DNA of 64,000 bases from Pseudomonas citrullilanati. GTDB lineage: Bacteria > Pseudomonadota > Gammaproteobacteria > Pseudomonadales > Pseudomonadaceae. Shown in pieces: positions 1 through 8,936 of this stretch (the first letter of the stretch is position 1; each line of letters opens with the position of its first letter). The position numbers and the translations under genes are program-made. The stretch covers positions 1-64,000 of the forward strand of contig NZ_JAUQOP010000012.1 of the NCBI RefSeq assembly GCF_030580855.1, given 5' to 3'. The notes under the pieces were generated by a model. The model had not been told where the DNA came from and did not search any database. It saw nothing but the letters and a program-made list of their open reading frames with translations.

Positions 1-113
1 TGACGACCATAGAGCATTGGAACCACCTGATCCCATCCCGAACTCAGAAGTGAAACGATGCATCGCCGATGGTAGTGTGGGGTTTCCCCATGTGAGAGTA
101 GGTCATCGTCAAG
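1..113 (+). rRNA. rrf: 5S ribosomal RNA, 5' end cut by window
   Basis: The sequence is a recognisable pseudomonad 5S rRNA, with the conserved internal stretch GAACTCAGAAGTGAAACG and the 3' strand GGTCATCGTCAAG, which pairs with the 5' strand beginning TGACGACC. About three bases of the 5' end lie before the window. It is presumably the last gene of an rRNA operon that continues to the left, and a strong terminator follows it. Confidence 0.93.
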
Positions 114-124
114 ATTGAATTCCG

Positions 125-160
125 AAACCCCAATTGCGAAAGCAGTTGGGGTTTTGTTTT
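125..160 (+). terminator. Rho-independent terminator of the rRNA operon
   Basis: AAACCCCAA and TTGGGGTTTT form a stem around a short GC-poor loop and are followed by a T-rich run (GTTTT). It lies 12 bases after the 5S gene, where an rRNA operon terminator is expected. Confidence 0.88.
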
Positions 161-260
161 GCCCGCAATAAACACCCGTGGAAGCTCGTGATAAATTTGC
201 ACGGTCATTTACGAACGAGGGCACTAGAATAGCCCCACCTTAGCCGAGCCAGAGCGCTTT

Positions 261-920
261 ATGCCCGACCCGTCAGACACTGAGAGATTGTCGGATCTAC
301 CCCTGAACGATCTGGTGGCATGCCATGAATGCGACCTGTTGATGCGCAAGCCTCGGCTGGCCCATGGCGAAAAAGCCGAGTGTCCCCGTTGCGGATATGA
401 GCTCTACGCGCACCGGCACAATGTCGTCGAGCGCAGCCTTGCCTTGGTGATTGCCGCACTGCTGTTGTACGTGCCGGCCAATTTCCTGCCGATCATGCAA
501 CTCAACCTGCTCGGGCAGTCCTCCCAGGACACCGTCTGGAGCGGCGTAGTCGGTTTGTTCGATACGGGCATGCAAGGCATTTCGGTGGTGGTGTTCCTGT
601 GCAGCATGGGCATTCCACTCCTCAAGCTGCTTTGCCAGCTGTTGGTGCTGCTGACCATTCGCCTGGATATCGGCCGCAGTTATGGTTTGTTGCTGTATCG
701 CATCTATCACCATCTACGCGATTGGGGAATGCTCGAGGTCTACCTCATGGGCGTACTGGTGGCCATCGTCAAGCTGGCGGACATGGCGGCCATCACCGTA
801 GGCCTTGGCCTGGTGTGTTTCATCAGTATGTTGCTGGTCCAGGTCTGGCTGGAAGTGGTGATGTCACCGCATCAGATCTGGCAAGCGTTATCAGGGGAGG
901 ATGATCATGCGGGCGATTGA
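261..920 (+). CDS. PqiA/LetA-family inner-membrane protein, first half
   Basis: A 219-residue protein of the paraquat-inducible protein A family. An N-terminal zinc-ribbon-like CHEC...CPRC pair (residues about 21-45) precedes four hydrophobic segments, the first with the family signature PANFLPIM. E. coli LetA and PqiA are roughly 420 residues and contain two such modules; here one module is one gene and the next gene is the second. The family works in the inner membrane with a periplasmic MCE protein in lipid exchange across the envelope. It is the first gene of a three-gene operon and overlaps the next gene. A specific substrate cannot be read from sequence. Confidence 0.88.
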   Translation: MPDPSDTERLSDLPLNDLVACHECDLLMRKPRLAHGEKAECPRCGYELYAHRHNVVERSLALVIAALLLYVPANFLPIMQLNLLGQSSQDTVWSGVVGLFDTGMQGISVVVFLCSMGIPLLKLLCQLLVLLTIRLDIGRSYGLLLYRIYHHLRDWGMLEVYLMGVLVAIVKLADMAAITVGLGLVCFISMLLVQVWLEVVMSPHQIWQALSGEDDHAGD

Positions 921-1530
921 TGCAGGCATTCTGATCTGTACGGAATGCCATGAATTGAATCGGCAGGACCCCGAGGCCGACAAGCAAACCTGCACCCGCT
1001 GTGGGGCGCTGGTTCATCCTCGTCGCCCGGACAGCATGATGCGGACCTGGGCGTTGTTGATCACCGCCGCGATTCTTTACATTCCGGCCAACCTGCTGCC
1101 GATCATGACCATCAACTCGCTGGGCAAGGGGGCCCCGAGCACGATCATGGCCGGCGTCATCGAGCTGGTGCAGCACGGCATGATCCCCATCGCGGCCGTG
1201 GTGTTCATCGCCAGTATCGTGGTGCCCACGTTCAAGCTGGTGGGTATTGCCCTCTTGCTGTTTTCCGTACAGCGGCACCAGCCGATGTCGGCTCGCCAGC
1301 GCATCCTCATGTACCGTTTCATCGAGTTCATCGGCCGCTGGTCGATGCTGGATATCTTCGTGATCGCGATCCTGGTGGCCGTGGTGAATTTCGGCCGCCT
1401 CGCCAGTGTCGAAGCCGGGCTGGGGGCCATCGCATTTGCCAGCGTAGTGATTTTGACAATGATTGCCGCAGTAACCTTCGATCCCCGACTGATCTGGGAT
1501 AACACGGAGTCGGATAACGACCATGACTGA
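907..1530 (+). CDS. PqiA/LetA-family inner-membrane protein, second half
   Basis: A 207-residue paralogue of the preceding gene, again with a CxxC...CxxC zinc-ribbon-like N-terminus (CTEC...CTRC), the PANLLPIM signature and four membrane segments. The ATG at 907 is preferred to the one at 901 because GGGGAGG sits six bases before 907 but only one base before 901. The start lies inside the end of the first half-gene and the stop overlaps the following MCE gene by 8 bases, so the three genes are probably translationally coupled. Together the two halves should equal one full LetA. Confidence 0.86.
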   Translation: MRAIDAGILICTECHELNRQDPEADKQTCTRCGALVHPRRPDSMMRTWALLITAAILYIPANLLPIMTINSLGKGAPSTIMAGVIELVQHGMIPIAAVVFIASIVVPTFKLVGIALLLFSVQRHQPMSARQRILMYRFIEFIGRWSMLDIFVIAILVAVVNFGRLASVEAGLGAIAFASVVILTMIAAVTFDPRLIWDNTESDNDHD

Positions 1531-3826
1531 TTTGCCTACCGCAAAAACCCGACCGGCTTCGAACTGGTCGGCCATCTGGATCCTGCCGTTGATCGCCCTG
1601 GTCATCGGCGGTTGGCTCGGCTGGCGGGCCTACAACGACACCGGGATCGAGATCAGCGTACGCTTCGAAAGCGGCGAAGGCATCCAGGCCAACAAAACCG
1701 AGATCGTCTACAAGGGCATGTCGGTGGGCAAGGTGAAGGCCTTGACGCTGGACGATGAAGGCAGCTCGAAAGGCGTGATCGCCACCATCGAGATGAACAA
1801 GGACGTCGAGCAATACCTCAAGACTGGAACGCGTTTCTGGCTGGTCAAGCCGAGTGTCAGCCTGGCCGGCATCACCGGGCTGGAAACCCTGGTGTCCGGC
1901 AACTACGTGGCGATCAGCCCGGGGGAAGGGGAGTCGACGCGCAAGTTCAAGGCCTTGGCGGAGGAGCCGCCGCTGTCGGATTCCAAGCCGGGCCTGCACC
2001 TGACGATCAAGGCTGACCGGCTGGGTTCGCTGAACCGCGGCAGCCCGGTGTTCTACAAGCAGATTCAGGTTGGGCAGGTGAAAAGCTACGTGCTGTCCGA
2101 AGACCAGAGCACGGTCGAGATCAAGGTGTTCATCGAGCCGACCTACGCCAGCCTGGTGCGCAAGCACACGCGTTTCTGGAACGCCAGCGGCATCAGCATC
2201 GATGCCAACCTGTCGGGCGTCAAGGTGCGCAGCGAATCCCTGGCCAGCATCGTGGCCGGCGGTATTGCGTTTGCCACGCCGGAAGGTCGCAAGGACAGCC
2301 CGCCGACGGATCCGAGCCTGCCGTTCCGGCTCTACGAAGACTTTGACGCCGCCGCCGCGGGTATCCGTGTGAAGGTCAAGCTCAGCGACTTCGAAGGCCT
2401 GCAGGCCGGTCGGACGCCGGTGATGTACAAGGGCATCCAGGTCGGCAACCTGAAGGCCCTCAAGGTCGATCCGGACCTGTCCAGCGCCACGGCCGAGTTG
2501 ACCATGGATCCGCTGGCTGAAGATTACCTGGTCACCGGCACCCAGTTCTGGGTGGTCAAGCCATCGATCTCCCTGGCGGGGATCACCGGCCTGGAAGCGT
2601 TGGTCAAGGGTAACTACATTGCCGTGCGCCCGGGGGACAAGGGCGGCGCGCCCCAGCGCGAGTTCGAGGCACGGGCCAAGGCGCCGCCGCTGGACTTGCG
2701 TTCGCCCGGGCTGCACCTGGTCCTGCTCACGGAAAACCTGGGATCGCTGGAGGTCGGCAGCCCGATCCTCTACAAACAGGTCAAGGTCGGTTCGGTGCAG
2801 AGCTACCAGTTCTCGCGCAAGAAAAAACAGCTGATCATCGGTGTGCACATCGAGAAAGAGTACGAAGGCCTGGTCAACGGTTCGACCCGGTTCTGGAACG
2901 CCAGCGGCATTACCCTCACGGGTGGCTTGACCGGCGGGATCCAGGTCAAGAGCGAGTCCTTGCAAAGCCTGATGGCCGGCGGGATCTCCTTTGAGACGCC
3001 AGAGCCGAATGTGCCGCTGAAACGGCGTATCCCGCGTTTCCGCTTGTTCGAGGACCGTGAAGCGGCACAGCAGCGGGGCACCCAGGTGACGATCAAGCTC
3101 GATCGCGCCGATGGCTTGCGCAGTGGCACGCCGATCCGTTTCAAAGGCCTGGATGTGGGCAAGGTCGAAAAGGTCGATTTGAGCGCCGACATGCAATCGG
3201 TATTGCTCACTGCGCGAATCACCGAAGTGCCGGAGCGCATTGCCCGGGTCGGTTCGCAGTTCTGGGTGGTCAAGCCCGAGTTGGGGTTGATGAAGACGTC
3301 CAACCTGGAGACGCTGGTGAGCGGCCAGTACATCGAGGTGCAACCCTCGGCAAAGAACCTGGGACCGCAGAAGAACTTCGTGGCCCTGGCCAACCCACCG
3401 GAAACGGCCGCGCCCGAAGCGGGCCTGAGCCTGGTATTGAGTGCGGCTCGCCGTGGCTCGTTGAAGATCGGCGTGCCGGTGACCTACCGCGAGATCACGG
3501 TAGGCAAGGTCACCGGTTATGAGTTGGGCCAGACCGCGGATCGAGTGTTGATCCATATCCTGATCGAACCCAAGTACGCGCCATTGGTGCGCACCGGCAC
3601 GCGGTTCTGGAACAGCAGTGGCTTTGGCCTGGACTTCGGTTTGTTCAAGGGCGCGACGGTGCGCACCGAATCCCTGGAAACGCTGATCCAGGGTGGCATC
3701 GCCTTCGCCACGCCGGATGGTGAGCGGATGGGCGCCCCGGCGCGTCCGGAGCAGACCTTCGCGCTGTTCGATAAATTCGAAGAGGAATGGCTGACCTGGG
3801 CGCCGAAGATCAGCCTTGGCAAGTAG
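1523..3826 (+). CDS. MCE-domain (MlaD-like) lipid transport protein with six MCE repeats
   Basis: A 767-residue protein with one N-terminal membrane anchor (about residues 15-36) followed by six MCE domains starting near residues 43, 158, 280, 396, 519 and 634. Each shows the repeating pattern LxSGxPVxYKxxxVGxV, alternating with conserved TRFW and GGIxFxTP segments. E. coli PqiB has three MCE domains and LetB seven, so this architecture is LetB-like. MCE proteins form hexameric rings stacked into a tunnel across the periplasm that carries phospholipids. No PqiC-type outer-membrane lipoprotein gene follows, which also fits LetAB rather than PqiABC. Confidence 0.9.
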   Translation: MTDLPTAKTRPASNWSAIWILPLIALVIGGWLGWRAYNDTGIEISVRFESGEGIQANKTEIVYKGMSVGKVKALTLDDEGSSKGVIATIEMNKDVEQYLKTGTRFWLVKPSVSLAGITGLETLVSGNYVAISPGEGESTRKFKALAEEPPLSDSKPGLHLTIKADRLGSLNRGSPVFYKQIQVGQVKSYVLSEDQSTVEIKVFIEPTYASLVRKHTRFWNASGISIDANLSGVKVRSESLASIVAGGIAFATPEGRKDSPPTDPSLPFRLYEDFDAAAAGIRVKVKLSDFEGLQAGRTPVMYKGIQVGNLKALKVDPDLSSATAELTMDPLAEDYLVTGTQFWVVKPSISLAGITGLEALVKGNYIAVRPGDKGGAPQREFEARAKAPPLDLRSPGLHLVLLTENLGSLEVGSPILYKQVKVGSVQSYQFSRKKKQLIIGVHIEKEYEGLVNGSTRFWNASGITLTGGLTGGIQVKSESLQSLMAGGISFETPEPNVPLKRRIPRFRLFEDREAAQQRGTQVTIKLDRADGLRSGTPIRFKGLDVGKVEKVDLSADMQSVLLTARITEVPERIARVGSQFWVVKPELGLMKTSNLETLVSGQYIEVQPSAKNLGPQKNFVALANPPETAAPEAGLSLVLSAARRGSLKIGVPVTYREITVGKVTGYELGQTADRVLIHILIEPKYAPLVRTGTRFWNSSGFGLDFGLFKGATVRTESLETLIQGGIAFATPDGERMGAPARPEQTFALFDKFEEEWLTWAPKISLGK

Positions 3827-3831
3827 TTTGG

Positions 3832-3862
3832 CGCTATCGCGAGCAGGCTCGCTCCCATGGGG
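3832..3862. repeat. REP palindrome, single copy
   Basis: CTATCGCGAGCAGGCTCGCTCCCA is one copy of the REP family found many times in this window. It starts 5 bases after the letB-like stop codon, in the gap between convergent genes, which is the usual place for these elements. Confidence 0.8.
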
Positions 3863-3893
3863 GGCTGCACGCAGGTGCTGAAATAGCGCAATG

Positions 3894-3930
3894 AAAAAGG
3901 CCGCGTTCCATCAGGAGCGCGGCCTTTTTT
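3894..3930. terminator. Bidirectional terminator between letB-like gene and mksB
   Basis: AAAAAGGCCGCG and GCGCGGCCTTTTTT flank an 11-base loop. The stem is GC-rich, with A and T runs on the two sides, so it can act for the plus-strand MCE operon and for the minus-strand mks operon that converge here. Confidence 0.85.
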
Positions 3931-3947
3931 ATTTCCGGCGTTTCACC

Positions 3948-6788
3948 TCACACCGCATCCAGCTCCGGCTCGTCGGCCTGGACGTTCACCGTGGCTTTTA
4001 CCGCGTCGTGACGACGGATGTATTTCCAGTCCGCCTCGTCGATGTAGATCCCGTTCGGGCCGCTGCCGCCTTCCAGGTCGATGGCGACACTGGCGCAGAC
4101 TTGCGGCTTGACGCTCGCCAGGATCGGCACGAAGCCCAGTTGCAGGCTGGTTTCCAGCAAGGCGGCCTGGTTCTTCTCGTCAATGTCCGCCGCTTCGTCC
4201 AGGTAGTACGGCAGGCGCACGCGACCGGCCTGTTCGCGGTCCATCAGGTGCAGCAGCAGGTACATGTTGGTCAGCGCCTTGATGGTCATGGTGGTGCCGT
4301 TGGACGCCGCGCCGTCGATGTCGGTGTGGATCACCGGCTGGCCGTTGACCTTGGTGATCTCGAACGCCAGTTCGAACAGGTCCTTGAGGCCGAGCTGGTT
4401 GTGGTTCGCCGCCACCAGGCGCGCCAGGTATTCCTTGGCCTCTTCGTTCTTGTTGTCCTGCTCCGCGCTCTGGCTGAGGTCGAACACCGACAGGGTCTCG
4501 CCTTCCTCGTACTGGCCGGCGCTGTGGATGATCTGGTCGATGTGCTTGAGGGCTTCCTTGTTCGGCGCCAGGACGATACGGAAGCTTTGCAGGTTGGACA
4601 CCTGGCGCTTGTTGATCTCGCGGTTGAACAGCGCCAGTTGATGTTCGAGGCTGTCGTAGTCGCTGCGGATGTTGCGCAGGGTCCGGGCGATATCGGTCAC
4701 CGCCGCGCGACGCGCCTTGCCCAGGGTCAGGGCCTCGTCGGTGCGGTGCGCATAGGCGTTGATCAGCAGTTGCAGGCGTCGCTCCATGTCGTCTTCGCTG
4801 TCGAACTTGGCCACGCCCTTGAGGCGCACCTGGGCATACAGCGCTTCGATCTGGCCGTCGACGCGCAGCAGGCCTTGCCAGCTGTCCTGGTAGTCATTGA
4901 GCAGTGGCAACAGGTTGTCCATGGAATCGTCGACCGGGTCCATGAACGGCGTGCCGAACGGCAGGTCCGCCGGCAGCAACTGACGGCGACGCAAGGCGTC
5001 GTCGAGGGTGCGCTGCTTGGCTTCCATGTCGGCGATCTGGCGGCCCACCAGTTGCAGCTTGGCGGAGAGTTGCTGGACGCGTTCGGTGAAGGCATCGCTG
5101 GAGCGCTTGAGTTCCTCCTGGGCTGCTTCCATCTGCGCCAGTTGCTCGAGCTTTTCGCCTTCTTCGGCGCTCAGGGTCTGGGTGCGGCGGAAATCTTCCA
5201 ACGCTTTCTGGGCGTCCAGGACTTGCTGGTACAGCGCTTCGGTCTGGGTCTTGCTCGCCGCCCGGTCGGCCGCGACGGCTTGCTGGGTCTTGAGCTGCTT
5301 GAGCTCTTTTTCCAGGCGCTCCTTCTGGTCGCGCAACGCCGCGCGGTCGGCCAGCGCCTGCAAGGCGGGTGGCTCGATGTGGGAGAGGTCGATGGCCAGG
5401 CCCGGCACCTCGAAGCGCTCACCCTTGAAGCCGTCGAGGATCAGTTCCAGGGACTTGACCCATTGGCCGTCCTCGTCCAGCGCGATGCCGTGCTCTCCCA
5501 GCGGCAGGCTGAACAGGGCGCTGTTGAACAGGCGCATCAGGCGTTCGACGTCCTGTTGCGAGAATTCTTCGCGCAGGCGGGCGTAGCTGTTGTTGTCGGC
5601 GTGATCGAGTTGCTGCTTGACCGACTTCAGGCGTTTTTCCAGGTCCCGCAGGCGTTCTTCCAGGTCTTCGGCACTGAACTGCCGGGACTGGGCCAGGGCG
5701 CCGGCCAATTCGTCGTGGGCGTCCTTGGCGGCGAGCAGTTGCTGCTCCAGGACCTTGACGTCATCCACCAGGGCGAACTTGTGCTTGAGCACCGAGAGTT
5801 CGCCGAGCCAGCGCTGGATGCCGGTGATTTCCCGCTCCAGGCGCATCAGCTCCTGGGTGCCACCGCGCTGGTCGTTCTGCAGCGAATCCTGCTCGTTGCG
5901 GTAGTGTTCGGCCTGGAGGGTCAGCTCTTCCTTGCGCGCACTGGCGTAGTCCGACCAGGTGCCGAGCAGCGAATCGAGCAGCGGCGACAGGCGATGCAGT
6001 TTGCCGCGCAGAATATCGCGTTGCTTCACGCCATTGGCCAGGGCTTCCACCAGCGGGCCAGCGGCCACCAGGGAGTTGTAGTCCTGCTCCATGCGTCGTA
6101 CGTCGCGGAACGCTTCTTCGCACGCGGCGATGTAGTCCACGCTGCCGGAGCGCAGGCTGTGTTCGAACGCGTCGAGGAACAGCTGCTTGAGCTTGGCCGC
6201 GGTGATTTCGCGCATGTGCAGCAGGTTGATGAACAGCGCGCGGAAGGTCTTGAGGCTTTGTTCGCTGGTGGAGCGCAGGGGGATCAGCGTCAGGTTCAGC
6301 GGGATCGAGGTGTGTCCACCCACCAGCAGGCGTCGCAGTTCATCCGGCTTGAGTTCGTAGGCCTTGAGGCCTTCGCGCTCCAGGTTGGTGAACAGCTCTT
6401 TCTGACGCAGGCACGTGTCGTTTTGCTGATAGTGAGCCAGGTCCAGCTTGCCGGCGTAGGCAAAGAACTGGTGGCCGAAACCGCCGCCCGGGCCGCGACC
6501 GACCACGCCGATGACATGGGGGCCGTGGGGCAGGGCAACTTCCACGAGGATGTAGCTGGTGTCCGATGCGAAATAGAAGCGCCGGGATTGTTCCAGGCTG
6601 TATTTGCCGAAGCTCATGTCCGACATGCGCGCCAGGATCGGGAACTGCAAGGCGTTGATCGACGCGGATTTACCGAGGTTGTTCGCGCCATACACCGACA
6701 ACGGTTCTTCCAGCGGGAACAGGCCAAGGCTGTAGCCGGCGGTATTCAAAAGGGCAAAGCGGCGGATGCCGTAGCGTTCCTGGCTCAT
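3948..6788 (-). CDS. mksB: MksB, SMC-like ATPase of the Mks condensin
   Basis: A 946-residue ATPase. A P-loop, GANNLGKS, is at residues 34-41, followed by a long glutamine- and glutamate-rich coiled-coil region (roughly 270-700). A C-terminal head carries a signature-like SNGTTMT segment and a Walker B-like LPYYLDEAADID. This layout and length match P. aeruginosa MksB, the SMC subunit of the MukBEF-like condensin that compacts and helps segregate the chromosome. The start overlaps the mksE stop by 4 bases (ATGA), so the subunits are probably translated together. It is the last gene of the operon; no mksG follows, only a terminator. Confidence 0.88.
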   Translation of the reverse strand: MSQERYGIRRFALLNTAGYSLGLFPLEEPLSVYGANNLGKSASINALQFPILARMSDMSFGKYSLEQSRRFYFASDTSYILVEVALPHGPHVIGVVGRGPGGGFGHQFFAYAGKLDLAHYQQNDTCLRQKELFTNLEREGLKAYELKPDELRRLLVGGHTSIPLNLTLIPLRSTSEQSLKTFRALFINLLHMREITAAKLKQLFLDAFEHSLRSGSVDYIAACEEAFRDVRRMEQDYNSLVAAGPLVEALANGVKQRDILRGKLHRLSPLLDSLLGTWSDYASARKEELTLQAEHYRNEQDSLQNDQRGGTQELMRLEREITGIQRWLGELSVLKHKFALVDDVKVLEQQLLAAKDAHDELAGALAQSRQFSAEDLEERLRDLEKRLKSVKQQLDHADNNSYARLREEFSQQDVERLMRLFNSALFSLPLGEHGIALDEDGQWVKSLELILDGFKGERFEVPGLAIDLSHIEPPALQALADRAALRDQKERLEKELKQLKTQQAVAADRAASKTQTEALYQQVLDAQKALEDFRRTQTLSAEEGEKLEQLAQMEAAQEELKRSSDAFTERVQQLSAKLQLVGRQIADMEAKQRTLDDALRRRQLLPADLPFGTPFMDPVDDSMDNLLPLLNDYQDSWQGLLRVDGQIEALYAQVRLKGVAKFDSEDDMERRLQLLINAYAHRTDEALTLGKARRAAVTDIARTLRNIRSDYDSLEHQLALFNREINKRQVSNLQSFRIVLAPNKEALKHIDQIIHSAGQYEEGETLSVFDLSQSAEQDNKNEEAKEYLARLVAANHNQLGLKDLFELAFEITKVNGQPVIHTDIDGAASNGTTMTIKALTNMYLLLHLMDREQAGRVRLPYYLDEAADIDEKNQAALLETSLQLGFVPILASVKPQVCASVAIDLEGGSGPNGIYIDEADWKYIRRHDAVKATVNVQADEPELDAV

Positions 6789-7486
6789 GCGTCGGTCTCC
6801 TGTTCTTCGGCAATGGCGCGGGCCAGTGCGTCTTCTTCGCTCTCGTCTTCAAAAGGCGCCAGATCGAGCGGGTCGTCGGTCTGCAGCAGTTTCTCGTCGC
6901 TGTCTTCGTCGATCAGCACCGGCGCCGGCAACGGCAACACGCTGTGCACGCTGGCGGCCAGGTCGCGGTCCTGCTGGACCGACAGGCAGACGTCGAGGAA
7001 GCGGTGCATCGGCGGCAGGAAGCGGTACACACCGTTGTCTTCGCTGGCGAAGCCCAGCTGGGTCATGCGGCGCATGATTTTTTCTTCCAGCTCTTCCTGG
7101 GTCTGGACTTCGGCCTGGATGAACAGGTCACGGTACTTTTCCAGCAGCGAAGGCAGCTCATCGCGGCCCAGGCTGCCACCGTCGAGCACGGCGATCGGGT
7201 CGCGACCCTGGTCGGCCAGGTGTTCGACCAGGATGAAAGTGAACAGGGCCAGGCGCTGGGCGGTCTTGTTCACCGCCGCGGCGGCCAGGTCCGGCACGAA
7301 GTAATAAAAGCCACGGGTGTCGCATACCAGTTCGAAGCCCAGGGCCTTGAACAGCGTGCGGTACTGGTCCTGGAAGTTGGACAGTTGGGCGTACAGCTCC
7401 GGGTCGCGGCGGCTGACGTGGTAGCCCTTGAACAGCTCGCGGAAGATCGGCGCCAGCTGGGACAGTTCGGATAGATCAAGATGCAT
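6785..7486 (-). CDS. mksE: MksE, condensin subunit
   Basis: A 233-residue, acidic, mostly helical protein lying between the kleisin gene and the SMC gene, which is where MksE sits in pseudomonads. It begins MHLDLSELSQLAPIFRELF and has an acidic tail (EDESEEDALARAIAEE). MksE-family proteins bind the kleisin MksF and regulate the MksB ATPase. Its start overlaps the mksF stop by 11 bases and its end overlaps the mksB start by 4. The assignment rests on position, size and the neighbouring SMC gene more than on diagnostic motifs. Confidence 0.83.
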   Translation of the reverse strand: MHLDLSELSQLAPIFRELFKGYHVSRRDPELYAQLSNFQDQYRTLFKALGFELVCDTRGFYYFVPDLAAAAVNKTAQRLALFTFILVEHLADQGRDPIAVLDGGSLGRDELPSLLEKYRDLFIQAEVQTQEELEEKIMRRMTQLGFASEDNGVYRFLPPMHRFLDVCLSVQQDRDLAASVHSVLPLPAPVLIDEDSDEKLLQTDDPLDLAPFEDESEEDALARAIAEEQETDA

Positions 7487-8756
7487 GGGGGATGCTCGCA
7501 GAATCCTCGGCGGCGCTGTCGCGGGCCGAGAGCAGGGCGAAGGAGCGCAGGCTGACCTGATGCTCGTGGGTGTGGTATTCGCGGCGTTCCAGACGCTCGC
7601 GCTTGAAACGTTTCTCCCGCGACAGGCGCGAGAACCAGTACAGCAATTCGTCGGTGGCGCTGTCCGGTTCCTGTTCCAGCAGCCAGGTCATCAGGTCCGG
7701 CATCGGCAGCGCGTCTTCGCAGCGCTCGACCATCTCGCGCGCGGTGCGCGGTGCACGGGGGGCATCGCCGCCCTTGTGGGTCTTGTGGGACTTGGGGAAA
7801 CGCGCTGGTTTCGGCTCGAAGCGGGCCAGGGCGTAGACATAGGCTTCCACCTGGCTGGCGCTGCCGAGGAAGGTGCTTTGCGGCCGGGTGAACAGCGGCA
7901 TGGCGGCCTGGGGCACGGCATCGATGCCTTTGCGGCGGATGGCGGCCAGGGCCAGGGCGGCGCCACGGGTCACGGCGTTGTGGCGACGGGCTTCTTCGCG
8001 CAGGGGCAGCAACAGCTCGCGGGCATGGCGCAGGGTCAACTGGGCGCTGGTCTGCATCTCGAGGATCCGGGCGTGGGTGCGCAGCAGCATGTCGTCGTCC
8101 ACCAGGTGGCCGAGGCGTTGCTGTTCGGTGAGCATGCGCAGCAGCACGTTCTCGACCTTGCGCACGCCTTGCTCGAACGCACCGTCGGCGTTCACCAGCT
8201 GGATCATCGGCTCGACGTATTCGTCCCAGGTCGCCAGCACTTCGGCGTAGCGCTGGCGCAGCGGGATCTGCCGGTCGCTGGTCTTGGCGCGCTCGGCCAC
8301 GGCCACCAGGGCCTGTTCGTCGTTGGCGAGTTTTTTGAGCACGTCGCGCACGCGCATGTCCAGCAGGCGCAACTGGCGCGCGAGGTCGTTGCCGTCACGC
8401 ACGTCGAAGGCGTCCTGGATATAACCGGCCAGGCGCTCGAGGTGGCGCAGGTAGGCTTCGATCTCCAGGCACAGGCCCAGGCGGTGCTCGCGGCGCAGGT
8501 AAGCGAGGAAGTCGTGGATCTGGGCATTGAGTTCGAAGCGGTTCGGACTTTTTGCCACTGGCACCAGGATGTCCAGGCGGATCCACACGTCCAGCAGTTG
8601 GGTGATGTCCTGGGGCGTGCTGTCCAGCTGTTGGGCGGCCAGTTGTGAACGCAGTTCGTTGAGGCTCAGGGTGCCCTGGTCGAAGTGCTCGCACAAAGGT
8701 TCCAGCAATGCCCAGTGTTCGGCGAGGGCGCGCAAGACGCGCTTGGGTTCGATCAT
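7476..8756 (-). CDS. mksF: MksF, kleisin subunit of the Mks condensin
   Basis: A 426-residue protein beginning MIEPKRVLRALAEHW. An upstream in-frame extension exists (to 8909), but it is low-complexity and runs into the promoter of the divergent gene, so the ATG at 8756 is chosen. The N-terminal part resembles the winged-helix region of MukF-type kleisins (LSLNELRSQLAAQQ...TQLLDVWIRLDILVPV), followed by long helices and a basic region near the C-terminus. It would bridge the MksB heads and bind MksE. First gene of mksFEB, divergent from holD. Confidence 0.82.
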   Translation of the reverse strand: MIEPKRVLRALAEHWALLEPLCEHFDQGTLSLNELRSQLAAQQLDSTPQDITQLLDVWIRLDILVPVAKSPNRFELNAQIHDFLAYLRREHRLGLCLEIEAYLRHLERLAGYIQDAFDVRDGNDLARQLRLLDMRVRDVLKKLANDEQALVAVAERAKTSDRQIPLRQRYAEVLATWDEYVEPMIQLVNADGAFEQGVRKVENVLLRMLTEQQRLGHLVDDDMLLRTHARILEMQTSAQLTLRHARELLLPLREEARRHNAVTRGAALALAAIRRKGIDAVPQAAMPLFTRPQSTFLGSASQVEAYVYALARFEPKPARFPKSHKTHKGGDAPRAPRTAREMVERCEDALPMPDLMTWLLEQEPDSATDELLYWFSRLSREKRFKRERLERREYHTHEHQVSLRSFALLSARDSAAEDSASIPHAS

Positions 8757-8915
8757 CGCAATGGCCGTCGGGTTGGCAATTAAAAGCGGCGATTGTACTG
8801 CATCGGGCCGGTTGCGATTCACCCCTGAGACGGACTGTCGTGCGTATCGTCCAACTATTGGCTCGACGGGGAAGCGATCCGCGTCGAAGGGCGGTAGAAT
8901 CCCTCCCACTTTCAG

Positions 8916-8924
8916 TTATCCACA
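8916..8924 (+). promoter_or_regulatory. Perfect DnaA box between mksF and holD
   Basis: TTATCCACA matches the consensus DnaA box exactly. It lies about 15 bases after a possible -10 element (TAGAAT, 8895-8900) and just before the TTG start of the psi-subunit gene. The position could let DnaA affect expression of holD, but one box alone is weak evidence, and the same 9-mer occurs inside two coding genes of this window. Confidence 0.4.
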
Positions 8925-8936
8925 AGTGGCCGACCC

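Noticed and set aside
1328..3556. A 742-codon minus-strand frame opposite the MCE gene
   Set aside because: Its Arg/Asp/Leu-rich repeats mirror the MCE repeats on the other strand; no family character or ribosome-binding site.
3891..7304. A very long plus-strand open frame (1137 codons) opposite the mks genes
   Set aside because: It is antisense to mksB/mksE, has a composition rich in Gln, Val and His typical of the reverse frame of a high-GC gene, has no domain, and its start lies in a terminator.
3948..8756. A Wadjet (JetABCD) anti-plasmid defence system
   Set aside because: Three subunits match but the nuclease gene (mksG/jetD) is missing; both flanks are housekeeping genes.
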